Assembly: GCF_037027445.1 (NCBI RefSeq)
Contig: NZ_JBANDL010000002.1
Location: 2,666,001-2,730,000 of the forward strand
Source: Lysobacter firmicutimachus
GTDB lineage: Bacteria; Pseudomonadota; Gammaproteobacteria; Xanthomonadales; Xanthomonadaceae
Reading direction: 5' to 3'
Length of the DNA stretch: 64,000 nucleotides
Part shown: one piece after another, positions 53,688-62,709 of the stretch
Layout of the letters: the number at the start of each line of letters is the position of its first letter
Numbering within the stretch: position 1 is the first letter of the stretch
Notes under the pieces: model-generated
The model's input: only the letters and a program-made list of their open reading frames with translations
What the model was told of the DNA's origin: nothing
Databases searched by the model: none
Translations under genes and position numbers: made by a program

Positions 53688-55115
53688 ATGCACACATTCC
53701 GGCACTGGATCGACGGACAGGCCCGCGATGCGGGCAGCGGCCGTTGGCTCGATGTCCACGATCCGGCCAGTGCGCTGGCGTATGCGCGGGTCGCCGCCGG
53801 CGGTGCCGGCGACGTCGACTTGGCCGCAGCGGCGGCGCAACGCGCTCTGCCGGGGTGGGCCGGGCTGCCGCCCAGCGAGCGCGCACGCTGGCTGGAGGCG
53901 CTGGCCGCGGCGCTGGAAGCGCGCACGGACGACTTCGCCCGGGCCGAGTCGCGCGACAGCGGCAAGCCGATCCGGCTCGCCCGCGAAGTCGAGATCCCGC
54001 GCGCCGTGGCCAACCTGCGCTTCTTCGCCCAGGCCGCGACCCAGTTCGCCAGCGAATCCCATCACGGCCAGGCCGGGCTGAACTACACCCTGCGCTCGCC
54101 GCTGGGCGTGGTCGCGACGATCTCGCCCTGGAACCTGCCGCTGTACCTGTTCACGTGGAAGATCGCCCCGGCCCTGGCCGCCGGCAATACGGTGATCGCC
54201 AAGCCCTCCGAGGTGACCCCGGCGACCGCCACCCTGCTCGGCGAACTCGCCGCGCAGATCGGTTTCCCGCCGGGCGTGCTCAATATCGTCCACGGCCTAG
54301 GCCCCGAAGTCGGCGAAGCCATGGTCCGCCACCCCGCCGTGAAAGCGGTCTCCTTCACCGGCAGCACCGCGGTCGGTCGACGCATCGCCGGCATCGCCGC
54401 GCCAATGTTGCGCAAGCTCTCGCTGGAGCTGGGCGGCAAGAACCCGACCTTGGTGTTCGCCGACAGCGACTGGCGCGCCCAGCTCGACACCCTGGTCCGC
54501 TCGGCGTTCCAGAACTCCGGACAGATCTGCCTGTGCGGTTCGCGCCTGCTGATCGAACGCGGCATCTACGCCGAAGTCCGCGACGCCCTGGTCGAGCGCG
54601 CGCAGGCGCTGCGCGTCGGCGACCCTAGCGACGAAGCCACCGCGCTCGGCCCGCTGGTCTCGCAGGCGCATTTCGACAAGGTCGTCGCCGCGCTCGAGCG
54701 CGCCCGCGGCGAAGGCGGCACCGTGCTGTGCGGCGGCCACGCGCTCGACCGGCCCGGCTGGTACGTCGCCCCGACCCTGATCGAAGGCCTGGGCCCGGAC
54801 TGCGCCAGCAACCGCGAGGAGATCTTCGGCCCGGTCGCGACCTTGCAGGCCTTCGACGACGACGAGCAGGCCCTGGCCCTGGCCAACGCCAGCGACTACG
54901 GGCTCAGCGCCAGCGTGTGGACGCGCGACCTCAACCGCGCCCACCGCCTGGCCGCACGCCTCAACGTCGGCATGGTCTGGATCAACACCTGGCTGCAACG
55001 CGACCTGCGCACGCCGTTCGGCGGCGTCGGCGCGTCCGGCCTCGGCCGCGAAGGCGGCGTCGAGGCGATGCGTTTCTTCACCGAGGCCAAGAACGTCGGC
55101 CTCCATCTGGGATGA
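53688..55115 (+). CDS. Aldehyde dehydrogenase, probable 2-aminomuconate semialdehyde dehydrogenase
   Basis: The product has 475 residues. SPWNLPLYLFTWKIAPALAA and KPSEVTPATA are cofactor contacts, KLSLELGGKNP holds the general-base Glu, and NSGQICLCGSRLLIE has the catalytic Cys. [13 protein letters not shown] at the end is usual for the subgroup. The gene leads the kynurenine cluster, and the enzyme of that position oxidises 2-aminomuconate semialdehyde to 2-aminomuconate with NAD. The overlap with the next gene (ATGA) supports one transcript. The specific role is inferred from the neighbours. Confidence 0.9.
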   Translation: MHTFRHWIDGQARDAGSGRWLDVHDPASALAYARVAAGGAGDVDLAAAAAQRALPGWAGLPPSERARWLEALAAALEARTDDFARAESRDSGKPIRLAREVEIPRAVANLRFFAQAATQFASESHHGQAGLNYTLRSPLGVVATISPWNLPLYLFTWKIAPALAAGNTVIAKPSEVTPATATLLGELAAQIGFPPGVLNIVHGLGPEVGEAMVRHPAVKAVSFTGSTAVGRRIAGIAAPMLRKLSLELGGKNPTLVFADSDWRAQLDTLVRSAFQNSGQICLCGSRLLIERGIYAEVRDALVERAQALRVGDPSDEATALGPLVSQAHFDKVVAALERARGEGGTVLCGGHALDRPGWYVAPTLIEGLGPDCASNREEIFGPVATLQAFDDDEQALALANASDYGLSASVWTRDLNRAHRLAARLNVGMVWINTWLQRDLRTPFGGVGASGLGREGGVEAMRFFTEAKNVGLHLG

Positions 55116-55804
55116 CCGCTGCAATGAGTAGTACCGCCACCAGTCCGCTCGAAGACCTGCTCGAACGCAACCGCGAATGGTCCGAACGGATCAACGCCGA
55201 AGACCCCGAGTTCTTCGCCCGCCTGTCCCGCCAACAAGCGCCGGAGTATCTGTGGATCGGTTGCTCCGATTCGCGCGTGCCGGCCAACCAGATCATCGAC
55301 ATGGCCCCGGGCGAGGTCTTCGTCCACCGCAACATCGCCAACGTGGTCGTGCACACCGACCTCAATTGCCTGTCGGTGATCCAATTCGCGGTCGACGTGC
55401 TCAAGGTCAAGCACATCCTGGTGGTCGGCCACTACGGCTGCGGCGGCGTGCACGCCGCCCTGCACAGCCAGCGCGTCGGCCTGGCCGACAACTGGCTGCG
55501 CCATGTCGCCGACGTCGCCGACAAGCACGCCGGCTGCATCCACCACGCGCACAGCGACGAGCGCCACGACCGCCTGTGCGAGCTCAACGTGATCGAACAG
55601 GTACAGAACGTGTGCCTGACCACCATCGTCCGCGACGCCTGGACCCGCGGCCAGCCGCTGGCCGTGCACGGCTGGGTCTACAGCCTGCGCAACGGCCTGG
55701 TCCACGACATGGGCATCGACGTCGACGCCTACGACAAACTCGACGGTCTCTATGCCGCCGCGGTGGCGCGGGTCAACGGCTATCGTGGGGATTCGCCGCG
55801 ATGA
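55112..55804 (+). CDS. Beta-class carbonic anhydrase
   Basis: The product has 230 residues from the coupled ATG at 55112 (an ATG at 55124 is also possible). The zinc ligands are in [14 protein letters not shown] (Cys, Asp) and [14 protein letters not shown] (His, Cys). [20 protein letters not shown] is another family block. The C-terminal half has [15 protein letters not shown]. The enzyme interconverts CO2 and bicarbonate. Its place inside the kynurenine operon fits with the CO2 released by ACMS decarboxylase. It overlaps its neighbours at both ends, by ATGA. Confidence 0.93.
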   Translation: MTAAMSSTATSPLEDLLERNREWSERINAEDPEFFARLSRQQAPEYLWIGCSDSRVPANQIIDMAPGEVFVHRNIANVVVHTDLNCLSVIQFAVDVLKVKHILVVGHYGCGGVHAALHSQRVGLADNWLRHVADVADKHAGCIHHAHSDERHDRLCELNVIEQVQNVCLTTIVRDAWTRGQPLAVHGWVYSLRNGLVHDMGIDVDAYDKLDGLYAAAVARVNGYRGDSPR

Positions 55805-56235
55805 GCGACGCGGTGAGCGCCGCGCCGCGCCCGGTCGGCCGCTACCCGCACGCGCGCCGGGTCGGCGACCTGCTGTTCCTGTCCGGAGTCGGCCCGCGCG
55901 ACGCGGCCAGCAACGCCGTGCCCGGCAATGTCCACGACGCCGAGGGCCGGCTGATCGCCTACGACATCGAGCTGCAATGCCGCTCGGTGTTCGCCAACGT
56001 ACGCGCGGTGCTGGAAGCCAGCGGCGCGTCCTGGGACGACTTGGTCGACGTCACCGTCTACCTGACCGACATGGCGCGCGATTTCGCCGCCTACAACGCG
56101 GTCTGGGCCGAGTACTTCCCCGACATCGAACGCGCGCCCTGCCGCACCACCCTGGGCATCACCGCCTTGCCGACCCCGATCGCGATCGAACTCAAATGCA
56201 TCGCCCGCCTGCCGACGGGCGTCGCCGAGGACTGA
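55801..56235 (+). CDS. RidA-family deaminase, probable 2-aminomuconate deaminase
   Basis: The product has 144 residues. [13 protein letters not shown] near the N-terminus, [20 protein letters not shown] in the centre and [20 protein letters not shown] with the binding Arg are the YjgF/RidA motifs. The subfamily with an [14 protein letters not shown] ending is the one assigned to 2-aminomuconate deaminase in kynurenine and nitrobenzoate pathways. It converts 2-aminomuconate to 4-oxalocrotonate and ammonia. ATGA overlap with the carbonic anhydrase gene. Specific role is inferred from position. Confidence 0.9.
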   Translation: MSDAVSAAPRPVGRYPHARRVGDLLFLSGVGPRDAASNAVPGNVHDAEGRLIAYDIELQCRSVFANVRAVLEASGASWDDLVDVTVYLTDMARDFAAYNAVWAEYFPDIERAPCRTTLGITALPTPIAIELKCIARLPTGVAED

Positions 56236-56237
56236 CC

Positions 56238-56768
56238 ATGCTGCCCGGCCCGATCAACCTGCAAGCCTGGATCGACGAACACCGCCACCTGCTCAAGCCG
56301 CCGGTCGGCAACAAGGTGATCTACGTCGGCGACTTCATCGTCATGGTGGTCGGCGGGCCCAACCAACGCACCGACTACCACTGGGACGAAGGCCCGGAGT
56401 GGTTCTACCAGCTCGAGGGCGAGATGATCCTGCGCATTCAGGAGGACGGCGCGGTGCGCGATATTCCGATCCGCGCCGGCGAAACCTTCCTGCTGCCGCC
56501 GCGCGTGCCGCATTCGCCGCAACGCCTGCCCGACTCGGTCGGCCTGGTGATCGAGCGCAAGCGCCTGGCGCACGAGGACGACGGCCTGATGTGGTTCTGC
56601 GAACGCTGCAACCACAAGCTGTACGAAGAATTCTTCAAGCTGCGCAACATCGAGACCGATTTCCCGCCGGTATTCGACCGCTTCTACTCCTCGCGCGAGC
56701 ACCGCACCTGCGGCCAGTGCGGGCATTTGAACCCGGCGCCGGCGCGCTACGCGATGCCCGACACCTGA
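56238..56768 (+). CDS. 3-hydroxyanthranilate 3,4-dioxygenase
   Basis: The product has 176 residues. The catalytic cupin region is [20 protein letters not shown] (His, Glu) with the later His in [14 protein letters not shown] second metal site, rubredoxin-like, is formed by [10 protein letters not shown] and [12 protein letters not shown] near the C-terminus, typical of bacterial HAO. The enzyme opens the ring of 3-hydroxyanthranilate to ACMS, using Fe(II) and O2. The start lies 2 bases after the RidA stop. Length and motifs are standard. Confidence 0.97.
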   Translation: MLPGPINLQAWIDEHRHLLKPPVGNKVIYVGDFIVMVVGGPNQRTDYHWDEGPEWFYQLEGEMILRIQEDGAVRDIPIRAGETFLLPPRVPHSPQRLPDSVGLVIERKRLAHEDDGLMWFCERCNHKLYEEFFKLRNIETDFPPVFDRFYSSREHRTCGQCGHLNPAPARYAMPDT

Positions 56769-56778
56769 GCCTCGACCG

Positions 56779-56937
56779 ATGCGGGCGCCCTCGCCACCGC
56801 CGTCGCCCCCGCCCAACGGCCTGCTCGCGGCCGCCGCGCAACACGTGCGCATGGTCATGAAACACGACCGGCCCGCCTGCCTGAACGACCGCGCCGAACC
56901 CAGCCCGGGATCGCCAGCGCCGGAACCGGCCAAGTAG
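56779..56937 (+). CDS. Possible small protein between HAO and ACMSD genes
   Basis: The frame starts with ATG at 56779 and ends with TAG at 56937, giving 52 residues. The beginning is Pro-rich (RAPSPPPSPPPNGLLAAAAQ), then HVRMVMKHDRPACLNDRAEP. Third codon positions are mainly G or C, as in the real genes nearby. No ribosome site is obvious and no family is recognised. It is either a real small protein or a chance frame. Confidence 0.3.
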   Translation: MRAPSPPPSPPPNGLLAAAAQHVRMVMKHDRPACLNDRAEPSPGSPAPEPAK

Positions 56938-56946
56938 ACTGCCGTC

Positions 56947-57957
56947 ATGCTCAAGATCGACACCCACGCCCACTACCTGCCGCGCGACTGGCCCGACCTG
57001 GCGCGCAAGTACGGCGACGACCGCTTTCCGGTGATCCACCACACCGACGACGGCCGCCACCGCATCTACAAGGACGGCAAGTTCTTCCGCGAGATCTGGT
57101 CCAAGACCTGGGACCCGGAAGAACGCATCGCCGACTACGCCCGCTTCGGCGTGCAGGTGCAGGTCATCAGCACCGTGCCGGTGATGTTCAGCTACTGGGC
57201 CAAGGCGCACCAGGCGCTGGACCTGCACCAGGCGCTCAACGAGCACATGGCCCAGGCCTGCCGCGACTACCCGCGCCACTACGCCGGCATCGGCACGGTG
57301 CCGCTGCAGTCGCCGCGGCTGGCGGTGCAGGAGCTGGAGCGCTGCATGGACCAGCTGGGCCTGCAGGGCGTGCAGATCGGCAGCCACGTCAACGACTGGA
57401 ACCTCGACGCGCCGGAACTGTTCGAGTTCTTCCAGGCCGCCAGCGAACTCGGCGCGGCGATCTTGGTCCACCCCTGGGACATGATGGGCACGCCGAGCAT
57501 GCCCAAGTACTGGCTGCCCTGGCTGGTCGGCATGCCGGCCGAACAGTCGCGCGCCGCCTGCTGCCTGGTGTTCGGCGGCGTGCTCGAGCGCCTGCCGAAG
57601 CTGAAGATCTGCCTCGCCCACGGCGGCGGCAGCTTCCCCTACACCATCGGCCGGATCGAGCACGGCTTCAACATGCGTCCCGATCTGGTCGCGACCGACA
57701 ACCCGCGCAATCCGCGCGATTATCTGTCCCAGTTCTATTTCGACTCCTGGGTCGCCGATCCGCGCGCCTTGCAATACCTGCTAGACACCTGCGGCGTGTC
57801 GCGGGTCATGCTCGGCACCGACTATCCCTTCCCGCTCGGCGAGCAGTCGCCCGGCGCCGGCATCGCCTCGCTGCAGCTGCCGGCCGCCGATCAGGCCCGG
57901 CTCTACCACGGCACCGCGCTGGAATGGCTGGGACTGCCGAAGTCGCGCTTCGAATGA
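56947..57957 (+). CDS. 2-amino-3-carboxymuconate-6-semialdehyde decarboxylase (ACMSD)
   Basis: The product has 336 residues. The zinc ligands of the amidohydrolase fold are in IDTHAHYLPRDWP (two His), AILVHPWDMMG (His), ICLAHGGGSFPYTIGRIEHG (His) and VMLGTDYPFPLGE (Asp). The usual ACMSD sequence FYFDSWVADPRAL is also present. The enzyme removes CO2 from ACMS to give 2-aminomuconate semialdehyde, diverting flow from quinolinate. It is the branch-point enzyme between NAD synthesis and degradation. Full-length. Confidence 0.96.
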   Translation: MLKIDTHAHYLPRDWPDLARKYGDDRFPVIHHTDDGRHRIYKDGKFFREIWSKTWDPEERIADYARFGVQVQVISTVPVMFSYWAKAHQALDLHQALNEHMAQACRDYPRHYAGIGTVPLQSPRLAVQELERCMDQLGLQGVQIGSHVNDWNLDAPELFEFFQAASELGAAILVHPWDMMGTPSMPKYWLPWLVGMPAEQSRAACCLVFGGVLERLPKLKICLAHGGGSFPYTIGRIEHGFNMRPDLVATDNPRNPRDYLSQFYFDSWVADPRALQYLLDTCGVSRVMLGTDYPFPLGEQSPGAGIASLQLPAADQARLYHGTALEWLGLPKSRFE

Positions 57958-58021
57958 GCCGCTGCCGCATCGCCGCGTCCTGCGCCGCAACGCGTCCGCA
58001 CCGAACCGCCACGAGCCCCGC

Positions 58022-58396
58022 ATGCCGCACCTGACCCTGCACTACACCGCCAACCTCGCCGGCTTCGACGCCGATGCCGCGCTGGCGGCGATCAACCGCG
58101 TCCTCGCCGACAGCGGTCATTTCGATGAGGTCTCGATCAAGAGCCGGGCTCTGCGCCTGGATCACTACCGGATCGGCACCGCCGATGCCGGCCGCGGTTT
58201 CGTCCACGTCCAGCTCAAGATCCTGCCCGGCCGCGACGCTGCGGTGCGCGCGGCGTTGTCGCAGGCCGTGCTCGACGCGCTGCGCACGCTGTTGCCGGCT
58301 TCGGCCGGCGCGGCCGAATTCCAACTCTGCGTCGAAGTCGACGAGATCGTCGCCGACGTTTATCGCAAACATGTACTCGCACCGGACCCGCTTTGA
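58022..58396 (+). CDS. Tautomerase-superfamily protein (CHMI-like isomerase)
   Basis: The product has 124 residues. The N-terminal Pro2 (MPHLTLHYTANLAGF) is the catalytic residue of tautomerases. The long DADAALAAINRVLADSGHF and QLKILPGRDAAVRAALSQAV segments match 5-carboxymethyl-2-hydroxymuconate isomerase (HpaF-like). In this operon it could interconvert 4-oxalocrotonate or its tautomers. It lies 64 bases after ACMSD and 4 bases before kynU. No dedicated 4-oxalocrotonate tautomerase is present in the window. Confidence 0.85.
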   Translation: MPHLTLHYTANLAGFDADAALAAINRVLADSGHFDEVSIKSRALRLDHYRIGTADAGRGFVHVQLKILPGRDAAVRAALSQAVLDALRTLLPASAGAAEFQLCVEVDEIVADVYRKHVLAPDPL

Positions 58397-58400
58397 GCCC

Positions 58401-59690
58401 ATGACCGACCTGCATTCCGCGGCCCACGCCGCCGCCCTGGACGCCGCCGATCCGTTGCCGAGCCTGCGCGATCAGTTCCTGGTCCCGCGCCACGGCGGCG
58501 CCGAACAGGCGTATTTCGTCGGCAACTCGCTCGGCCTGCAGCCGCGCGGGGCCCGCGCCCACGTCGAGGAAGTGCTGGACAAGTGGGCGACCGAGGCGGT
58601 GGAAGGCCACTTCACCGGCCAGGCGCAGTGGATGCCCTACCACGAGCTGGTGCGCGAGCCGCTGGCGCGCCTGGTCGGCGCGCAGCCGCAGGAAGTGGTG
58701 GCGATGAACTCGCTGACCGCCAACCTGCATTTGATGATGGTCAGCTTCTACCGCCCGACCCGCGAGCGGCCGGCGATCCTGATCGAGGCCGGCAGCTTTC
58801 CGTCGGATCGCTACGCGGTGGCTTCGCAGATCGCCTTCCACGGTTTCGACCCGGCCACCGACCTGATCGAGCTCGAACCCGACCGCCCCGGCGGCCTGAT
58901 CTCGATGGAACGCATCGAACGCGCCATCGCCGAGCACGGCCCGCGCCTGGCGTTGGTGCTGTGGCCGGGCGTGCAGTACCGCACCGGGCAAGCCTTCGAC
59001 CTGGCCGAAATCGCCCGCCTCGCCCACGCCCAGGGCGCGCTGTGCGGCTTCGACCTCGCTCACGGCGTCGGCAACCTCGACCTGCGCCTGCACGACAGCG
59101 GCGCCGATTTCGCGGTCTGGTGCCATTACAAGTACGTCAACGCCGGCCCCGGCGCGGTCGCCGGCTGTTTCGTCCACCAACGCCATGCCGACACCGACCG
59201 GCCGCGCTTCGCCGGCTGGTGGGGCCACCAGGCCGCGACCCGCTTCCGCATGGGGCCGGAATTCGTCCCCACCGTCGGTGCCGAAGGCTGGCAGCTCAGC
59301 AACCCGCCGATCCTCGGCCTGGCGCCGCTGCGCGCCTCGCTGGCGCTGTTCGACCGGGTCGGCATGGCGGCGCTGCGCGACAAGTCGCGGCGTCTGACCG
59401 GTTACTTGGAAGCGCTGATCCGCACGCGCCTGCAACAGACCCTGGACATCGTGACCCCGGCCGACCCGGCCCAGCGCGGTTGCCAGCTCTCGCTGCGGGT
59501 GATCGGCGGCCGCGGCTTGGTCGGCCGCGAGGCCGGCCGCGCCTTGTTCGACCACCTCGCCGCGCACGGCGTGTTGGGCGACTGGCGCGAACCGGACGTG
59601 ATCCGGATCTCGCCGGCGCCGTTGTACAACACCCATGCCGACGTGCAGCGCTTCGCGGCGACCGTCGAAGCCTGGGTCCATCCCGCCTGA
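58401..59690 (+). CDS. kynU: Kynureninase
   Basis: The product has 429 residues from the ATG at 58401; an earlier ATG at 58371 overlaps the preceding gene. EAYFVGNSLGLQPRGA-like AYFVGNSLGLQPR, VEGHFTGQAQWMPYHE, AVWCHYKYVNAGPGAVAG (Lys for PLP) and GWWGHQAATRFRM are diagnostic kynureninase blocks. LAHGVGNLDLRLHDSGADFA positions the PLP Asp. It cleaves 3-hydroxykynurenine to 3-hydroxyanthranilate and alanine. It is followed 47 bases later by kmo. Confidence 0.97.
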   Translation: MTDLHSAAHAAALDAADPLPSLRDQFLVPRHGGAEQAYFVGNSLGLQPRGARAHVEEVLDKWATEAVEGHFTGQAQWMPYHELVREPLARLVGAQPQEVVAMNSLTANLHLMMVSFYRPTRERPAILIEAGSFPSDRYAVASQIAFHGFDPATDLIELEPDRPGGLISMERIERAIAEHGPRLALVLWPGVQYRTGQAFDLAEIARLAHAQGALCGFDLAHGVGNLDLRLHDSGADFAVWCHYKYVNAGPGAVAGCFVHQRHADTDRPRFAGWWGHQAATRFRMGPEFVPTVGAEGWQLSNPPILGLAPLRASLALFDRVGMAALRDKSRRLTGYLEALIRTRLQQTLDIVTPADPAQRGCQLSLRVIGGRGLVGREAGRALFDHLAAHGVLGDWREPDVIRISPAPLYNTHADVQRFAATVEAWVHPA

Positions 59691-59737
59691 GCACGCATCG
59701 CCAACCCGCGCTTCGTCGATCCCAAGGACCCGACGCC

Positions 59738-61105
59738 TTGAACAACGCCGCTCCCAAGCACCTCACCATCATCGGCGCCGGCCTCGCCGGCGCCCTGCTC
59801 GCCACCCTGCTCGCCCGCCGCGGCTGGCAGGTGGACGTGTACGAGAAGCGCGGCGATCCGCGCCAGCAGGGTTACCAGGGCGGACGCTCGATCAACCTGG
59901 CCCTGGCCGAGCGCGGCCGCCACGCGCTGCGCTTGGCCGGGGCGGACGATGCGGTGATGGCGCAGGCAGTGATGATGCGCGGCCGCATGGTCCACTTCCT
60001 CGACGGCCGCACCGACCTGCAGCGCTACGGCCGCGACGACAGCGAAGTGATCTGGTCGGTGCATCGCGGCGAGCTCAATCTGATCCTGCTGCAGATCGCC
60101 GAGGACGCCGGTGCGCAGCTGCACTTCCATCGCGGCCTGCACTCGGTTGATTTCGAGCGCCGGCTGGCGGTGTTCCACGACGACCGCGACGGCAGCTCCC
60201 ACGAGATCGTGTTCGACAGCCTGGTCGGCGCGGACGGCGCAGGCTCGGCCCTGCGCGGGGCGATGAAGCAGGCCGCCGACCTGGGCGAGCGCACCGAATT
60301 CCTCGGCCATTCCTACAAGGAGCTGGAGATCCCGCCGGCCGCCGACGGCGGCTTCAGCATCGAACCCAACGCCCTGCACATCTGGCCGCGCGGCCGCTAC
60401 ATGTGCATCGCCCTGCCCAACGACGAGCGCACCTTCACCGTCACGCTGTTCCTGCCCAACGAAGGCGAGCCGAGCTTCGCCAGCGTGCGCAGCGGCGCCG
60501 ACGCGCGGGCTTTGTTCGAACGCGATTTCGCCGACGCGCTGCCGCTGATTCCGCAATTGGAAGAGGACTTCGAGCGCAATCCGACCGGCTTGCTGGCAAC
60601 CCTGTACCTGGACCGCTGGCACCTGGACGACCGCGCCGTGCTGCTCGGCGACGCCGCGCACGCGATGGTGCCGTTCCACGGCCAGGGCATGAACTGCGCA
60701 TTCGAGGACTGCGTGGCCCTGGCCGAGCGCCTGCTCGCCGACGACGATCGCGCCCGCGCCTTCGCCGAGTTCCAGGCCCGGCGCCTGCCCAGCGCGCGCG
60801 CGATCCAGGCCATGGCGCTGGAAAACTATCTGGAGATGCGCGACCGGGTCGACGACGACGACTACCTGCTGCAACGCGCCCTGGAGCGCGAGCTGGCCGA
60901 GCGCCACCCGGACCGGTTCATGCCGCGCTACGCCATGGTCACCTTCCACCGCATGCCTTACGAAGTCGCGTTCGAGCGCGGCCAGCGCCAGCGCGAACTG
61001 CTGGTCGAACTGACCCGCGGCCACGACAGCCTGGGCAGCCTGGACTGGGACGCGGTCGACGCGACCGTGTGCGCGCGCCTGAGCCCGCTGCCCACGGACG
61101 AGTGA
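59738..61105 (+). CDS. kmo: Kynurenine 3-monooxygenase
   Basis: The product has 455 residues from a TTG start with AAGGA upstream. ITIIGAGLAGALLATLLARR-type sequence (TIIGAGLAGALLATLL) is the FAD motif. GYQGGRSINLALAERGRHAL, VIWSVHRGELNLILL and LLGDAAHAMVPFHGQGMNCA with FEDC are KMO blocks. The enzyme hydroxylates kynurenine with NADPH and O2. The C-terminus lacks the membrane anchor of mammalian KMO, as in Pseudomonas. It is the last gene of the cluster; the exonuclease I gene begins 4 bases later. Confidence 0.97.
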   Translation: MNNAAPKHLTIIGAGLAGALLATLLARRGWQVDVYEKRGDPRQQGYQGGRSINLALAERGRHALRLAGADDAVMAQAVMMRGRMVHFLDGRTDLQRYGRDDSEVIWSVHRGELNLILLQIAEDAGAQLHFHRGLHSVDFERRLAVFHDDRDGSSHEIVFDSLVGADGAGSALRGAMKQAADLGERTEFLGHSYKELEIPPAADGGFSIEPNALHIWPRGRYMCIALPNDERTFTVTLFLPNEGEPSFASVRSGADARALFERDFADALPLIPQLEEDFERNPTGLLATLYLDRWHLDDRAVLLGDAAHAMVPFHGQGMNCAFEDCVALAERLLADDDRARAFAEFQARRLPSARAIQAMALENYLEMRDRVDDDDYLLQRALERELAERHPDRFMPRYAMVTFHRMPYEVAFERGQRQRELLVELTRGHDSLGSLDWDAVDATVCARLSPLPTDE

Positions 61106-61109
61106 GCCC

Positions 61110-62552
61110 ATGGCCGCGAGCTTCCTGTTCTACGACCTGGAAACCTTCGGCGCCGATCCGCGCACGACGCGCATCGCCCAGTTCGCCGCGATCCGCACCG
61201 ACCCCGACCTCAACCCGGTCGAGACGCCGATCAGCGTGTTCGTCAAGCCCGCCGACGACCTGCTGCCCTCGCCGATCGCCACCCTGATCACCGGCATCGC
61301 GCCGCAGGACGCGCTGCGCGACGGCGTCGGCGAGGCCGAAATCTTCGCCCGCATCTTCGACGAGATGGCGCGCCCGCAGACTTGCAGCGCCGGCTACAAC
61401 TCGCTGCGTTTCGACGACGAATTCGTCCGCCACGGCCTGTTCCGCAACTTCTACGACCCGTACGAGCGCGAGTGGCGCAACGGCAATTCGCGCTGGGACC
61501 TGCTCGATGTGCTGCGCTTGGCGCACGCGCTGCGCCCGGACGGCGTGGTCTGGCCGCAACGCGAGGACGGCGCGACCTCGTTCAAGCTCGAACACCTGGC
61601 CGAGGCCAACGGCGTGCGCGAAGGCGACGCGCACGAGGCCTTGTCCGACGTGCGCGCCCTGATCGGCATCGCGCGCAAGTTCAAGACCGCGCAGCCGCGT
61701 CTGTGGGAGTACGCCCTGCGCCTGCGCGACAAGCGCTTCGCCGCCGGCTTGCTCGACGTCATCGGCATGACTCCGGTGCTGCATGTCTCCCAGCGCTATC
61801 CGGCCGCGCGGCTGTGCGCCGCGCCGGTGCTGCCGCTGGCGCGGCACCCGCGCATCGACAACCGGGTGCTGGTGTTCGACTTGGCCCAGGACCCGCTGGC
61901 GCTGCTGAACCTGGCGCCGGACGAGATCGCCGACCGTCTGTACACGCCGACCGCCGACCTGCCCGAGGGCGAGGAGCGGATCGCGCTCAAGGAAGTGCAC
62001 CTCAACCGCTGTCCGTCGCTGATCGCCTGGAACCATCTGCGTCCGGCCGATTTCGACCGGCTTCGGATCGACCCGTCCCAGGTCGAGCGCCGCGCCGCGC
62101 AAATCCGCGAGGCCGGGCCGGAGCTGGTCGAGAAAGTCCGCTGCGTCTACGCCCAGGACTCGGCGCGCGAGCCCGGCGATGTCGACGGCTCGCTCTACGA
62201 TGCCTTCATCAACGAAGCCGACAAGCGCCTGTTCCGGATCGTCCGCAGCACCGCGCCGGAAGCGCTGAACAGCGTGGTCTTCGACTTCCGCGACGCACGC
62301 TTGCCCGAGCTGCTGTTCCGCTACCGGGCGCGCAACTGGCCGCATACCCTGGACGCCGGCGAACGCCGGCGCTGGGACGACTACCGGCGCCGGCGCCTGA
62401 CCCAGGACGCTGGCCTGGCCGAATACGGGTTCGAGCGCTTCGGCGCCGAACTGCAGCAGGCCCGCGCGATGGCCGGCGAGGACGGCGCCAAGCAGGTGCT
62501 GCTGGACCGGCTGCAGGCCTGGGCGGCGGAGATCGAGCGCAGCCTGGGCTGA
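61110..62552 (+). CDS. sbcB: Exodeoxyribonuclease I
   Basis: The product has 480 residues. FLFYDLETFGADPRTTRIAQ carries Asp9 and Glu11 of the DEDD exonuclease motif, SAGYNSLRFDDEFVRHGLFR is ExoII, and EGDAHEALSDVRALIGIA is ExoIII. FVKPADDLLPSPIATLITGI and the long C-terminal SH3-like/helical regions match E. coli ExoI. It degrades single-stranded DNA 3' to 5'. The gene overlaps no other and starts 4 bases after kmo, so it may share that transcript. Confidence 0.97.
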   Translation: MAASFLFYDLETFGADPRTTRIAQFAAIRTDPDLNPVETPISVFVKPADDLLPSPIATLITGIAPQDALRDGVGEAEIFARIFDEMARPQTCSAGYNSLRFDDEFVRHGLFRNFYDPYEREWRNGNSRWDLLDVLRLAHALRPDGVVWPQREDGATSFKLEHLAEANGVREGDAHEALSDVRALIGIARKFKTAQPRLWEYALRLRDKRFAAGLLDVIGMTPVLHVSQRYPAARLCAAPVLPLARHPRIDNRVLVFDLAQDPLALLNLAPDEIADRLYTPTADLPEGEERIALKEVHLNRCPSLIAWNHLRPADFDRLRIDPSQVERRAAQIREAGPELVEKVRCVYAQDSAREPGDVDGSLYDAFINEADKRLFRIVRSTAPEALNSVVFDFRDARLPELLFRYRARNWPHTLDAGERRRWDDYRRRRLTQDAGLAEYGFERFGAELQQARAMAGEDGAKQVLLDRLQAWAAEIERSLG

Positions 62553-62709
62553 GTCGGGGCCGTAGGGCGAGCAGCGAGCACGGCCGGGACGCGCTTCCGC
62601 CGCGCCCGGCCGAACGCGACCTCCACACCGCTCCGTCCCGCCCCGGGCTACTCTCTCTCCGCCGGTTCCGTTTCGGCCGTCTACCCACTCTGCCGCCAAC
62701 TTCCGCCTT

